A DNA stretch of 64,000 nt, from assembly GCF_039830135.1 (NCBI RefSeq), contig NZ_CP156081.1:4078001-4142000 (forward strand), in the 5' to 3' direction. The stretch's first letter is position 1. Each line of letters starts with the position of its first letter. Both the position numbers and the translations under genes were made by a program. The stretch is from Defluviimonas sp. SAOS-178_SWC. Lineage in GTDB: Bacteria > Pseudomonadota > Alphaproteobacteria > Rhodobacterales > Rhodobacteraceae. This document shows, piece after piece, positions 38,438 to 47,180 of this stretch. Below the pieces are notes generated by a model, which saw nothing but the letters and a program-made list of their open reading frames with translations, did no database searches and was not told where the DNA came from.

Positions 38438-38815
38438 CTTTCTCATCCTGATCGCCCTCGCCTCCGGCCCGCGGCGGCCGGGCGATCCGGCCGGGCTCCG
38501 CAATCCGGCGATGCGTGGGGGTTGCATGGCCAAGTTCGGGCGACCGACCCTCGCGGCGGGCACCCGAGCGCGGATTTTTGGGCAACGTGCATGAAGATCG
38601 GAACAAACAACCGCACGCTGAGCATTGTTTCCCACGAAGTGCGCGGGATTCACCCTGATCGGCGGAATCGTGCCGTTTTCCTTAACAATTCCCTTGGGGA
38701 ACCCGGTGAATTCACCGTCCAGGACACATCGCAACTACAATTGTGCCCAATCTTTGCCATGTTGTCCCGCATTGTTCGGATTGTCGATACACTCGCGATG
38801 CGAAGGATAGCTGTT
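38438..38815. promoter_or_regulatory. 378-base divergent region with a perfect 14-bp palindrome
   Basis: No gene of its own seen. CGGTGAATTCACCG at 38704-38717 is a perfect 14-bp palindrome about 100 bases upstream of the beta-helix gene, a good operator candidate. GATACACT at 38786-38793 could serve as a -10 with TTGTCC about 18 bases upstream. Base composition is noticeably less GC-rich over 38620-38815. Confidence 0.45.
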
Positions 38816-40576
38816 ATGAAACTTGCTCGCTCACTCGTCCTGCTCGGGCTGAGCACGGCTCTGTATGCGTCAGAGGCCAGTGCAACCGACTTCTTTGTCA
38901 AGGCCGTCACGGCTGGTCCCGTTACCGGTACTCCGTTGGCAATCGTCACCCTGCAGTCTGGCGAGACCACGACAACGGAATCCAAAGTGCTGGCGACGGG
39001 CAAGAACAAAACGTTCGAAAGCTCGTTGAAGCTAAAGACCGGGAAAGAGACCTCCGTCAGCGACCGGGCCGGGAAGTGGGTCACCGCGCCAAGCAAGACC
39101 GACACCAGCGGGACGTCAGGCGAGACGACAACTGTGGCCGAGACGCCCACGGGGTCCACGACCGAATCCGGAACGACGAGCGGATCGGGCACGGAAGGCG
39201 GCGCCACCACGACGACGTCAACGACAACCAGCGGCACCGGCACGGAGAGCGGCACGACCACCACGACAAGCGGCACGACCACCACCACATCGACAACGCC
39301 CACGACGACAACAACCCCCTCCCCAACGACCACAACTTCTACGACGACAACGACCGCGCCGGCCCCCACGACATCGCCGACGACCACGACGGGAACGGTT
39401 TGGGCGAGCTTCGATACGCTGATGCAATCGGGGAAAGTCGCCGGCGGCGACCGGGTCTTCCTGATGGACGGGTATCATGGCGCCTTGGTGATCCGCGACA
39501 TGAACTTCACCTCGCCGGTGGTGATCGCGCCGATGTCGGGTGCGGTGGCCCATGCCGATTCTATCCTGATCAGCAACTCTCACAACGTCTTCGTCCAGGG
39601 TTTGAAGGTCTGGGCACGCTCGACGAATGCCGGTAACGGCGCGCTGGTGCGGTCCTATTCGAACAACAGTGACATTGCTTTCACCGACCTCGACGTTCGC
39701 GCCGTCGCCAACTCCGGCAACTACGCGCAGTGGACGCTGACCGACTGGACCAACAACCAGCGAGAGGGCATCCTCGCCGACGGGAACCGGGTCACCGTCG
39801 CCAGGAACCGGGTGACGGGGGTCTATCACGGCATTCAGGCTGCCGGTGCGAACGCGCTCGTCGAAGAGAACATCGTCGATGGCTTTTCCGGCGACGGCAT
39901 GCGCGCACTTGGGGATAATTCGATCGTCCGCCGCAACAAGGTGCAGAACTGCTACCAGATCAACGCGAACCATGCAGACGCGTTCCAGTCGTTCTCGCGC
40001 GGGGCGGGTGGTACGGCAGGCACCGGTACTGTTCGTGGCCTGACCATCGTGGACAACAAGTTCTTCGAATGGACCCTTCCCACCACCAACCCGCTGCGTT
40101 GCAAGCTTCAGGGCATCGGGATGTTCGACGGCATGTACGACAACGTGAAGATCCACAACAACGTGATCGCCGTTTCAGCCGGTCACGGCATCGCGCTCGC
40201 CGGCCCGCTGAACTCGATCATCTCCAACAACACGGTGATCAACCCCGATCCGAACACCACCAACCGTTACCCCTGGATCCGGATTTCGCCGCACAAGAAC
40301 GGGACGCCGCCGAAGAACGTGGTGTTCGCCAACAACATGACGATGGCGCTGTACGTGTACAACAACGCGACGAACAATGTGTCCGAGACAAACAACATCA
40401 TCGTGACCAACGCCTCGAACGAGTTCAACTCGGTCTCAAATCGGGACTTCACGCTCAAGTCCACCTCCAAGGGCGTCGATGCGGGTGATCCGGCCTATGC
40501 GCCCGGAAAGGACATCACCGGCGCAGCCCGGCCGAAGGGCAAGGCGCCTGACGCAGGGGCATACGAGAACTTCTGA
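38816..40576 (+). CDS. Secreted right-handed beta-helix protein with polythreonine linker
   Basis: 586 residues from the ATG at 38816 (AAGGA ribosome site). Signal peptide cleaved near ASA-TD (residue 23). Residues 24-92 form a small domain; 95-193 are a low-complexity Thr/Ser/Gly/Pro stretch with runs of up to six Thr; 196-586 carry parallel beta-helix repeats (ILISNSHNVFVQGLKVW, NRVTVARNRVTGVYHGIQ, NALVEENIVDGFSGDGM, NSIVRRNKVQN, NVKIHNNVIAV). The fold is shared by polysaccharide lyases, epimerases and chondroitinase-like enzymes, so modification of the locus's own polymer is likely. The Thr linker may be glycosylated. Confidence 0.82.
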   Translation: MKLARSLVLLGLSTALYASEASATDFFVKAVTAGPVTGTPLAIVTLQSGETTTTESKVLATGKNKTFESSLKLKTGKETSVSDRAGKWVTAPSKTDTSGTSGETTTVAETPTGSTTESGTTSGSGTEGGATTTTSTTTSGTGTESGTTTTTSGTTTTTSTTPTTTTTPSPTTTTSTTTTTAPAPTTSPTTTTGTVWASFDTLMQSGKVAGGDRVFLMDGYHGALVIRDMNFTSPVVIAPMSGAVAHADSILISNSHNVFVQGLKVWARSTNAGNGALVRSYSNNSDIAFTDLDVRAVANSGNYAQWTLTDWTNNQREGILADGNRVTVARNRVTGVYHGIQAAGANALVEENIVDGFSGDGMRALGDNSIVRRNKVQNCYQINANHADAFQSFSRGAGGTAGTGTVRGLTIVDNKFFEWTLPTTNPLRCKLQGIGMFDGMYDNVKIHNNVIAVSAGHGIALAGPLNSIISNNTVINPDPNTTNRYPWIRISPHKNGTPPKNVVFANNMTMALYVYNNATNNVSETNNIIVTNASNEFNSVSNRDFTLKSTSKGVDAGDPAYAPGKDITGAARPKGKAPDAGAYENF

Positions 40577-40603
40577 CCGGTCCTTGCGACCACGAGCGCT
40601 CCG

Positions 40604-40630
40604 CCCCGCCGGCCACGCCGGCGGGGTTTT
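40604..40630. terminator. Intrinsic terminator after the beta-helix gene
   Basis: CCCCGCCGGC (40604-40613), loop CAC, GCCGGCGGGG (40617-40626), followed by TTTTCATTTT. Perfect 10-bp stem; serves the plus-strand beta-helix gene, 12 bases before the end of the convergent GT2 gene. Confidence 0.93.
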
Positions 40631-40641
40631 CATTTTCGGGA

Positions 40642-41511
40642 TCAGAACTCGCCCCCGAACGCCTGGCGAAACATCCATGCTGAGCGCAGGAGGCGGAGCC
40701 GGATCAGCACCACAGCGCCACGGAACCGCTCCCCGCTACCGGAGAGCTTCGGGCTGAAAAGCAGCCTGGGAAGATGGGCCGGCGCACTCGCCGCCATCGC
40801 GACGGCGCGCAGCGCCCACCGCAGGCGCCCGCCACCGTCATGTGCGGCCAGATGCAGGCCATGCATCTCGCGCGCGATACGGCGCCACTTGCGTTCCAGC
40901 GCGGGCCAGTCCGATCGGGTCGGATGGGCAACGCGGAGCGTTTCGTCCAGCACCAGACGAAAGCCCTTCGCCCGGGCGCGCTGGCACCATTCCGCATCTT
41001 CGGAAAGGCCGTTGATGAAGGGGCCGACCGCGTCGAAGACGGCCCGCGTCGTTACAAGGTTCGCGGTCACCGAGAAGCCTTTTTTCTCGATGTATTCCTT
41101 GTAGTTGAAGGCAAAGACCGTTTCAAACGCCTCAGCGCCGGAGCGTGGCGGCGGCGTTTCGTCGAAGACGTCAATCGCACCCCCGATGATATCGGCCCGG
41201 CCACAGGCGCGTTTCGCCGCAGCCAGCCAGTCCGACGCCGGGACGCAGTCGGCATCCAGGAAGATCAGGCCATCCGCACTGCTTTCCCGGACGCCCCGGT
41301 TTCTGGCCAGTGCAGCGCCCTTGCCGGGCTCCGACACGAAACGGACCTGGGGAAACTCCGCCTTGACGGCGTCGATCGGTTCGCTCGATCCGTTATCGAC
41401 GACGAGAATGTCGACGCCACTGGTGTCAGCTGCGGTCAGGGCGGTCAGGCAACGACGCAGCCGCGCGACATCGTTGTAGTGCGGGATGATGACGACGTGA
41501 TCGGCGCTCAT
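40642..41511 (-). CDS. GT2-family glycosyltransferase
   Basis: 289 residues from ATG 41511. GT-A fold: HVVIIPHYNDVARLRRCLTAL, DILVVDNGSS, GAALARNRGVRES and the DxD-type FLDADCVP; then GLSEDAEWCQRARAKGFR (the ED-type acceptor-side motif). A C-terminal amphipathic region follows. It transfers one sugar of the repeat unit; specificity unknown. The frame remains open to 41691, but the added 60 residues are atypical and rejected. Confidence 0.88.
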   Translation of the reverse strand: MSADHVVIIPHYNDVARLRRCLTALTAADTSGVDILVVDNGSSEPIDAVKAEFPQVRFVSEPGKGAALARNRGVRESSADGLIFLDADCVPASDWLAAAKRACGRADIIGGAIDVFDETPPPRSGAEAFETVFAFNYKEYIEKKGFSVTANLVTTRAVFDAVGPFINGLSEDAEWCQRARAKGFRLVLDETLRVAHPTRSDWPALERKWRRIAREMHGLHLAAHDGGGRLRWALRAVAMAASAPAHLPRLLFSPKLSGSGERFRGAVVLIRLRLLRSAWMFRQAFGGEF

Positions 41512-41833
41512 GCGTGGTTTGATTCCCCATTCGGCGAACCAGTCCTGCCATGGCGCGGGCGCCGAACTGAACCCCAAACGGGGCGCCGCGAAACGATGGT
41601 TGCTTTTTGGACCTATAGGTGAGCAATCGCGCAACAATATTCGTATCCAAATCGGCAACGATTTCCGCATGAAGCGGTAACATTTGCGCAAATCTGAAAC
41701 AGAATCATCTTAAGGTTGAGTTTCGGGGAATGTGGAAAAAAAAAGGCGTGCATATGTTCCAATGAGGGTAAAACGTGATACAAGTATCGCTATGGTAATT
41801 TGTACCGGCTGATTTTGATGTGAAGGGGTGGAA
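41512..41833. promoter_or_regulatory. 322-base AT-rich regulatory region upstream of the VPLPA-CTERM gene
   Basis: No gene seen. Much lower GC than the surroundings, with a nine-A run at 41736-41744 region. GATACAAGTATC at 41777-41788 is a 5-bp inverted repeat around AA, about 45 bases before the start codon, placed where it could overlap a -10 region. It probably holds the promoter of the VPLPA gene and, leftward, of the GT2 gene. Confidence 0.45.
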
Positions 41834-42499
41834 ATGCTTGGGATGAAATGGTGCGCAGGGGCCATCGCGGGCTTGGCACTTGCGGCGGGCGCCTCGGTGG
41901 CGAACGCCTATGTTATTGATTTCACGGATTCGTCGACCGGGACATCCGGGACGCTTTTCCAGGGCACCGTGTCGTGGACGCTCACCTCTAACGGCATCCT
42001 GAACAACTCGCAGAGCTTCGATGGCACTTCGACGCCCTCCGGCACCGGCCTGTCTTTCGAGACAGACGGCTACGGTGTGGGGGCGCATGACGACGAAATC
42101 ACGACTTCGCCGATGCGCCAGGAATGGATCGAGCTCACCTTCAGCGCTCCAGTGCTTATCGACGCAATCTACTTCCTCGACCTGTTCGTCTCTCCGGACC
42201 GTTCTTCGGTCGAAGTTGGTCAGGCGTCGATCAACGGCGGCAACCCGCTTCTGACGTTGACTGCGACCGATGTCGCACGCACTGGTGCGCCTGGTTTTGT
42301 CGGAGCGACCTTCGCGCCGATCTACGCCACAGTCATCCGCTTCACCGTGCTCAGCTCCAATGATAGCTTCGGCTATGCCGACGGCGCGCTGGCGGGTGTG
42401 GGTATCGCCCCGATCCCGGTTCCGGCCGCGGGCGCCCTGCTCCTTGGCGGTCTCGGTGGTCTGGCGGCTCTGCGCCGCCGCCGTCGCAAGGCGAACTGA
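41834..42499 (+). CDS. VPLPA-CTERM sorting-signal surface protein
   Basis: 221 residues: signal peptide (CAGAIAGLALAAGASVANA), a beta-rich domain of about 165 residues (VSWTLTSNGILNNSQSF, WIELTFSAPVLIDAIYFLDLFV) and a C-terminal tripartite sorting signal: IPVPAAGALLL, a glycine/leucine helix, and RRRRRK at the end. That is the VPLPA-CTERM substrate of exosortase D, encoded 10 kb downstream. Start ATG 41834 has AAGGGG at good distance. It is expected to be cut and anchored or released at the surface with the polysaccharide. Confidence 0.9.
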   Translation: MLGMKWCAGAIAGLALAAGASVANAYVIDFTDSSTGTSGTLFQGTVSWTLTSNGILNNSQSFDGTSTPSGTGLSFETDGYGVGAHDDEITTSPMRQEWIELTFSAPVLIDAIYFLDLFVSPDRSSVEVGQASINGGNPLLTLTATDVARTGAPGFVGATFAPIYATVIRFTVLSSNDSFGYADGALAGVGIAPIPVPAAGALLLGGLGGLAALRRRRRKAN

Positions 42500-42517
42500 G
42501 CCGGCGATCAGAATTCG

Positions 42518-42546
42518 AAAAGGCCGGGCAGTCGCCCGGCCTTTTT
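42518..42546. terminator. Bidirectional intrinsic terminator
   Basis: GGCCGGGC (42522-42529), loop AGTC, GCCCGGCC (42534-42541), then TTTTT; AAAA precedes it, giving a U-run on the minus strand as well. It separates the VPLPA gene from the convergent BY-kinase operon. Confidence 0.93.
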
Positions 42547-42583
42547 CGTTATGCGCCTTTCGGGCACACCCGGTGAGGGTCGA

Positions 42584-43408
42584 TCACCCGTAGGTGCCGT
42601 AGCTGTAGCCCACGGAATCGTCGGCATAGCGGCACTTGTTCAGGACCACGCCGAGCACATTGGTCAGCTGCGCCAGTTCCTTCTCGCAGATGTCGATGTT
42701 CGGGAGCGTCGTGCTTTCCGCGGCCGCAACGAGAAGTGCGCAATCGACGTTGCCGAGGAAGCCGACATTGTCGTCGCTCGCGAGCATCGGCGACATGTCG
42801 AAGATCATGATGTCCGGCTGCCAACGCCGCTCGATCTCGTCCAGCTTCTCGCGGGTGGAGGCACTTTGCAGAAGCTCCGCTGGATGCCGGCTCGCGGCGC
42901 TGTTCATGCAGACGATCAGGTTCGTGCCGATCCGGACCGCGATATCGTCGAATGACGCGTTGCCGTCGAGCACCTCGTGGAACGATGCGGAGAGACTGTG
43001 CCCCAGCGTCTTGTGCAAGGCCGGACGCCGCAGGTCGAGGTCGATCAGCATGACCTTGAGGTCTTTCTGCCGCGACAGGCTGAGCGCCAGATTGATGGCA
43101 ATCGTGGTCTTGCCGCAGGCCGCACCGGGCGAGGTGATCGCCAGACGGCTCCAGCCCTTCTCTTTCATCTGCCGGATCGTGCGCGAACGGAGCATGTCGT
43201 AGGGCGTCGCGTCCTTGCCTCCGGACAGCGCCGTGATGCGGTGGCGGAGCGCGGTGCCGGACGATACCGTGATCTCGCGCAGACCTTCCCAGGAAGCGGC
43301 CCCGCGTCCGGCTTTCTGGACGACGTTTTCCCGCACGGTTTCCGGCGCCCCGAGGGCCGCCTTGCGCATCTCCCGCGCCTTGGCCAGTGCGGCTTCAAGC
43401 TTTTCCAT
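42584..43408 (-). CDS. CpsD/CapB-family BY-kinase (Wzc-like cytoplasmic part)
   Basis: 274 residues. Tyrosine autokinase that controls polymer length with its Wzz partner. Walker A PGAACGKTT (94-102), Walker A' VMLIDLDLRRPAL and Walker B-like IMIFDMSPML. The C-terminus YADDSVGYSYGTYG is a tyrosine cluster of the kind that becomes phosphorylated. Kinase and membrane component are separate genes here, as in Gram-positive CapA/CapB, rather than fused as in Wzc. Last gene of a three-gene unit. Confidence 0.9.
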   Translation of the reverse strand: MEKLEAALAKAREMRKAALGAPETVRENVVQKAGRGAASWEGLREITVSSGTALRHRITALSGGKDATPYDMLRSRTIRQMKEKGWSRLAITSPGAACGKTTIAINLALSLSRQKDLKVMLIDLDLRRPALHKTLGHSLSASFHEVLDGNASFDDIAVRIGTNLIVCMNSAASRHPAELLQSASTREKLDEIERRWQPDIMIFDMSPMLASDDNVGFLGNVDCALLVAAAESTTLPNIDICEKELAQLTNVLGVVLNKCRYADDSVGYSYGTYG

Positions 43409-43451
43409 CGTTCCCGTTACCCCTGCGCATACTTTTGAACGTCAGCCGCTG

Positions 43452-44987
43452 TCACAGCCGGATGCCGAACTTCGCCGCCACCTTGCCGACGATAATGTCG
43501 AGCGGAAGGTAGTAAACGTGAACGGCATAAATAATCGCCGGAATGCCGACGACGGCGACCAGCAGCAACGCGGCGAACCCGGACCGCCGCATCATCGTTT
43601 CAGAAGGCGTGCGCATGTAGGGGATCGTCGCGATCGGCGTGATGCCGAACGTCTTGATGAGGTCCTTCGGCCGCCGCACCGCGCGGTTCAGAAGCTCCAG
43701 AAGGATGATCACGCCAATGCCGAGCGCCGCGCCGGAAAAGATGCCGCCACCTGCGATCAGAATCCGGTTCGGGCTCGACGGGCGGTCGGGGACTGTCGCT
43801 GCGTCCACGACCGAAATGCGCTCGCCCTTGGAACGGATCTCGATCTGCTCGCCCGCGGCTGCCTGCGCCTGTCGGGCCACGGCGGTGTTGTACTGCTGCT
43901 GGATGTTCGCATAGTCGCGGTTCAGCGCGTCGAGCGCGACCTGGTTCGCGGGCGTGCGGTCGATCGAATCCTTCAGGACGGCAAGCTGGTCGATCAGCTG
44001 CAGGCGCTGTTCTTCGAGGATCTGGATCCGGGTATCGAGGTCGGCGATCTGCACGTCGAGCATCGTCGCAGCGGGATTACCGGTCGTATCCGGCGGCAAC
44101 TGCGCCTTCACCACCTCTTCGAGCTGCGCGATCTGCAATTGCAGCATCTTCACCTTCGGGTTCTCCGGGGTGAAAACGGCGAGCATGCCGTTCAGTTGCT
44201 GACGCAACTGGTCGAGTTGCCTGGCCTCCGGCGTCTGGTTTGCGGTTGCGGCGGCATTGACCTGGCCGGTCGAATTGAAGATCGCGATCATCCGCGCCTT
44301 CTGGTCCTTCAGCGTGGCGATATCGCGCTCAGCCGTCGCCAGCCGGTCCTGCAGCAGCGTCTGCTGGCTCAGCCGGAAGTTCAGGGTGTTCGGCAGCGCG
44401 TCGGCATTCTTGTTCTGGAAGTCGAGAATCTTCTCGCTCATGATGTCGATCTCGCCCGACAGCCGCTTCACTTCCTGATTGAAGAACTCCAGCGTGTCCT
44501 CGGCGCGGCCCGTCCTGATCTCCACATCGGCATTCAGGATGAGTGTGACGTATTCATTCACCACGCCCGCCGCGATCCGCCCGGTTTCGCCGTCGAAGGC
44601 GATGGTCATGATTGTCGCCGCCCCACGTCCGGCATTCTTGCCGATGCGCGTGTTCTGGCGCATCCCCCGTACGATGTCGTCCGGGGACATTTTCGGCATG
44701 TCGCGGAACACCTTCAGCTTCTGGGCAATCTCCAGAAGGTTGGCGCGGGTCATGAGTCGGTTCTCGATCGTCTGGAGCTTTTCCAGCGCCTGCGCCTGCA
44801 CCGTGGGGGCCGCGAGTGGGCCGGGAATCTGCGAGGATTCGACTATGAGCACCGAGTTCGCGGTATAGACCGCCGGCAGCAGGAAAGCCGCGGCGATGGA
44901 CCCTGCCGACACCAGCGCGAAAATGATGACGAAGTAATGAAGCCGCCGCAGGAAGACAGCAAAGTAGAAAGACAGGTCCAGGTTCAT
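43452..44987 (-). CDS. Wzz/GumC-family chain-length determinant
   Basis: 511 residues with a membrane helix near the N-terminus (YFVIIFALVSAGSIAAAFLLPAVYTA), a long periplasmic coiled coil (about 160-400, e.g. LDQLRQQLNGMLAVFTPENPKVKMLQLQIAQLEEVV) and a second helix near 425 (ILIAGGGIFSGAALGIGVIILLELL). Pro-rich VVDAATVPDRPSSPN before helix 2 is the family mark. An extra hydrophobic segment near 470 is present. It overlaps the ATPase gene by 4 bases and partners the BY-kinase 43 bases downstream. Confidence 0.92.
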   Translation of the reverse strand: MNLDLSFYFAVFLRRLHYFVIIFALVSAGSIAAAFLLPAVYTANSVLIVESSQIPGPLAAPTVQAQALEKLQTIENRLMTRANLLEIAQKLKVFRDMPKMSPDDIVRGMRQNTRIGKNAGRGAATIMTIAFDGETGRIAAGVVNEYVTLILNADVEIRTGRAEDTLEFFNQEVKRLSGEIDIMSEKILDFQNKNADALPNTLNFRLSQQTLLQDRLATAERDIATLKDQKARMIAIFNSTGQVNAAATANQTPEARQLDQLRQQLNGMLAVFTPENPKVKMLQLQIAQLEEVVKAQLPPDTTGNPAATMLDVQIADLDTRIQILEEQRLQLIDQLAVLKDSIDRTPANQVALDALNRDYANIQQQYNTAVARQAQAAAGEQIEIRSKGERISVVDAATVPDRPSSPNRILIAGGGIFSGAALGIGVIILLELLNRAVRRPKDLIKTFGITPIATIPYMRTPSETMMRRSGFAALLLVAVVGIPAIIYAVHVYYLPLDIIVGKVAAKFGIRL

Positions 44988-45874
44988 TTACGCTTCTCTT
45001 CCTCGGCCGCGATCTGGGCAGCAAAGAATACCCCATCATCCAGAACGGACTGCACCACATGTTCGTCAACATGGTGGTTATCCATACTCCAAGCGTAGAG
45101 TAATGCCATGTCGCACAGCTGGTTGACCAGACGCGGAACGCCGTGGGTCACCCGATAGACCATCCGCGCCGCCGGTTCGGTCACCTCCTCGCCGGTGCCG
45201 CCAGCCGCTTTCAGCCGGTGCGCGATCAGTTCGATCACCGCCCGTTCGTCGAGCGGCATGAGATGGAAACTCGCCGCGATCCGCTGGGCAAGCTGGCGCA
45301 GCGCGGGGTCAAGCACCATGTCGCGCAACTCTGGCTGACCGACCAGCACAAGCTGGATGACCTCGTCCTTGCCGGAGTTGATATTGGTCAGCATCCGCAG
45401 CTCTTCAAGACTTTCTGGCGAGAGGTTCTGCGCCTCGTCGAAGATCAGCACGACCCGTCGTCCGGCGGCGTATTCCTCGATCAGATAGTCCTGAAGCTTC
45501 TGGAAAAGCTGGACGTAACCGACCCCTGTCTCGAAGGGCAGGCCGAGCGAGTTCAGCACCCACTGGATCAGTTCCCCGCGTCCGCCCTGGGCATTCGAGA
45601 TCAGGCCGACCGTGACCTTGGAGCCGAACTGGCGCAGAAGCTCACGCAGGAGCGTGGTCTTGCCGCAGCCCACACCGCCGGTGACGAGCGTGATCGGCGC
45701 ACGGCTGAGGATGCCGAATTCGAGAACCGAATAGGCACGCCGATGCTGCGCGGACCAGAACAGGAAATCCGGGTCCGGAACGAGCGTGAAGGGACGCTCG
45801 CGGAACCCGAAGAAATCCATGTAGAAGCCGACGCTGTTCGTTTCGTCCGTGTTGGTCTCCACGACCTTGTTCAT
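44984..45874 (-). CDS. ExeA/GspA-like AAA ATPase of exosortase-linked EPS loci
   Basis: 296 residues. MDFFGFRERPFTLVPDPDFLFWS is the ExeA/GspA opening; Walker A TGGVGCGKTTLL (66-76), Walker B VVLIFDEAQNL, then sensor region LVLVGQPELRDML-like. Members of this group accompany XrtA/PEP-CTERM loci. It may energise assembly or regulate chain export; exact role unknown. The ATG at 45874 is preferred to a TTG at 45880. First gene of the ATPase-Wzz-kinase unit. Confidence 0.9.
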   Translation of the reverse strand: MNKVVETNTDETNSVGFYMDFFGFRERPFTLVPDPDFLFWSAQHRRAYSVLEFGILSRAPITLVTGGVGCGKTTLLRELLRQFGSKVTVGLISNAQGGRGELIQWVLNSLGLPFETGVGYVQLFQKLQDYLIEEYAAGRRVVLIFDEAQNLSPESLEELRMLTNINSGKDEVIQLVLVGQPELRDMVLDPALRQLAQRIAASFHLMPLDERAVIELIAHRLKAAGGTGEEVTEPAARMVYRVTHGVPRLVNQLCDMALLYAWSMDNHHVDEHVVQSVLDDGVFFAAQIAAEEEKRK

Positions 45875-46368
45875 CCGCAATCCATTTCACACAATGCCGT
45901 CCCGGGCCCCGCCCGTGCCGTCAAGGACTTGTTACCCCGGTGTAGCCCGGAACTCACGGGGTTAAATAGTCACACGACTTCGGCAACTTAATGGCGGTCC
46001 CCGTCAGTACTTCCGACGCTTTCTATATGCGCTTCGAATCGATGTCCCGCATGATGCAACGCAATCGCGCCCGGAAACACGACAAATGGCGAGAACCGAT
46101 CAACTGTTGCGGGCGGGGAAACAAAATTCCGCGATCCGCCGCCGCTGTGCCCCTTTCGCTGCCTTCGTTTCGGGCAGATATCCCGGCCGGCGGCAGAAAA
46201 ACCCTTTAGATTCGAAATCTTGATTCCTCGGTCAGCCGTATGATGGTAAGTAGGTGTGGGTGGATGTTGCCGCATCCAGGAATCGAGATTACTGACGCCG
46301 GGCGCAACGGACGCGTCCTATTTTATTGATTGTGGGTGAGTAATGGGTGTTCCGGGCGGAGCTTGGAT
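45875..46368. promoter_or_regulatory. 494-base divergent region with a long imperfect inverted repeat
   Basis: No gene seen. AATCTTGATTCCT (46216-46228) and AGGAATCGAGATT (46278-46290) pair over 13 positions with one mismatch, enclosing a 49-base loop that contains GGATG ... CATCC (46262-46277). The structure is 80-150 bases upstream of the sugar transferase, so it would fall in that gene's leader RNA or be a regulator site. The other half (45875-46200) shows nothing clear. Confidence 0.45.
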
Positions 46369-47058
46369 ATGACGTTGCAGATCAATGACCTTTCCGATGA
46401 TTTTGGCATGGCAAGCGCTCCGGTGGGTCTTGTGAACGTTTCGGACCGCCGGGGATTCTACCGGAATTACATCAAGCGGGTATTTGACGTCGCCGCCGTT
46501 CTGCTGGCCAGCATCATCGTCGTTCCGGTCATCGGCGCGCTCGCGATCCTCGTCGCCCTCGACGGTTCTGCGCCGTTCTACTGGAGCGATAGAGTCGGAC
46601 GGCGCGGGCGGACATTCAGGATGCTGAAGCTGCGGACGATGGTGCCGCAGGCGGATCGCCTTCTCGAGGAATATCTTTCGCGCAACGCCGAGGCTCGGCT
46701 GGAATGGAACAGCACCCAGAAGCTCAAATCCGATCCCCGGATCACCAAGGTCGGCAGGTTGCTCCGCAAGACGTCGCTCGATGAATTGCCCCAGCTCTGG
46801 AATGTTCTGATCGGCGACATGTCGCTGGTCGGGCCGCGGCCGATGATGCCGAACCAGAGGGCGCTCTACAGCGGGATCGCCTACTACGCGCTCCGGCCCG
46901 GGATCACCGGGCCCTGGCAGGTTTCGGACCGAAACGAGTCCGAATTCTCCAAGCGCGCCGAATTCGACCGCGAGTATGACGAAACCCTATCGTTGGCGGC
47001 CGACGTGAAGCTGCTCTTCGCCACGATCAGGGTTGTCGTCAAAGGCACAGGTTATTGA
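46369..47058 (+). CDS. Priming sugar transferase (ExoY/WcaJ type)
   Basis: 229 residues. Transfers the first sugar phosphate to undecaprenyl phosphate. One N-terminal membrane helix (VFDVAAVLLASIIVVPVIGALAILVAL), then the bacterial sugar transferase core: FYWSDRVGRRGRTFRMLKLRTM, KTSLDELPQLWNVLIGDMSLVGPRPMM and YYALRPGITGPWQVSDR. ExoY-like short form without the extra four-helix domain of WcaJ. The ATG at 46369 has GGAG upstream; the 46330 start is rejected. Confidence 0.93.
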   Translation: MTLQINDLSDDFGMASAPVGLVNVSDRRGFYRNYIKRVFDVAAVLLASIIVVPVIGALAILVALDGSAPFYWSDRVGRRGRTFRMLKLRTMVPQADRLLEEYLSRNAEARLEWNSTQKLKSDPRITKVGRLLRKTSLDELPQLWNVLIGDMSLVGPRPMMPNQRALYSGIAYYALRPGITGPWQVSDRNESEFSKRAEFDREYDETLSLAADVKLLFATIRVVVKGTGY

Positions 47059-47123
47059 TTTGACCACCACCTCCCGTTTCAGGCAGTAGCCGCGTAGCGC
47101 AATAACGTCGCGTGACCCATCGC

Positions 47124-47139
47124 CTTGGAATAGTCCAAG
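47124..47139. promoter_or_regulatory. Inverted repeat before the TPR lipoprotein gene
   Basis: CTTGGAATAGTCCAAG: perfect 6-bp arms around ATAG, 42 bases before the TPR lipoprotein start. Position and symmetry suit an operator or a small leader hairpin; binder unknown. Confidence 0.35.
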
Positions 47140-47180
47140 TTCCACGGCATAGGGTATGAGGCATCCATCGAGGATAACGA

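Noticed and set aside
37103..38815. Upstream extension of the beta-helix gene frame
   Set aside because: It overlaps the SGNH/LamG gene and the terminator; the ATG at 38816 has a ribosome site and signal peptide.
38650..39387. Val-rich minus-strand ORF of 245 codons
   Set aside because: It is the antisense reading of the polythreonine linker (ACN read backward gives GTN, valine); the plus-strand gene has a signal peptide and folded domain.
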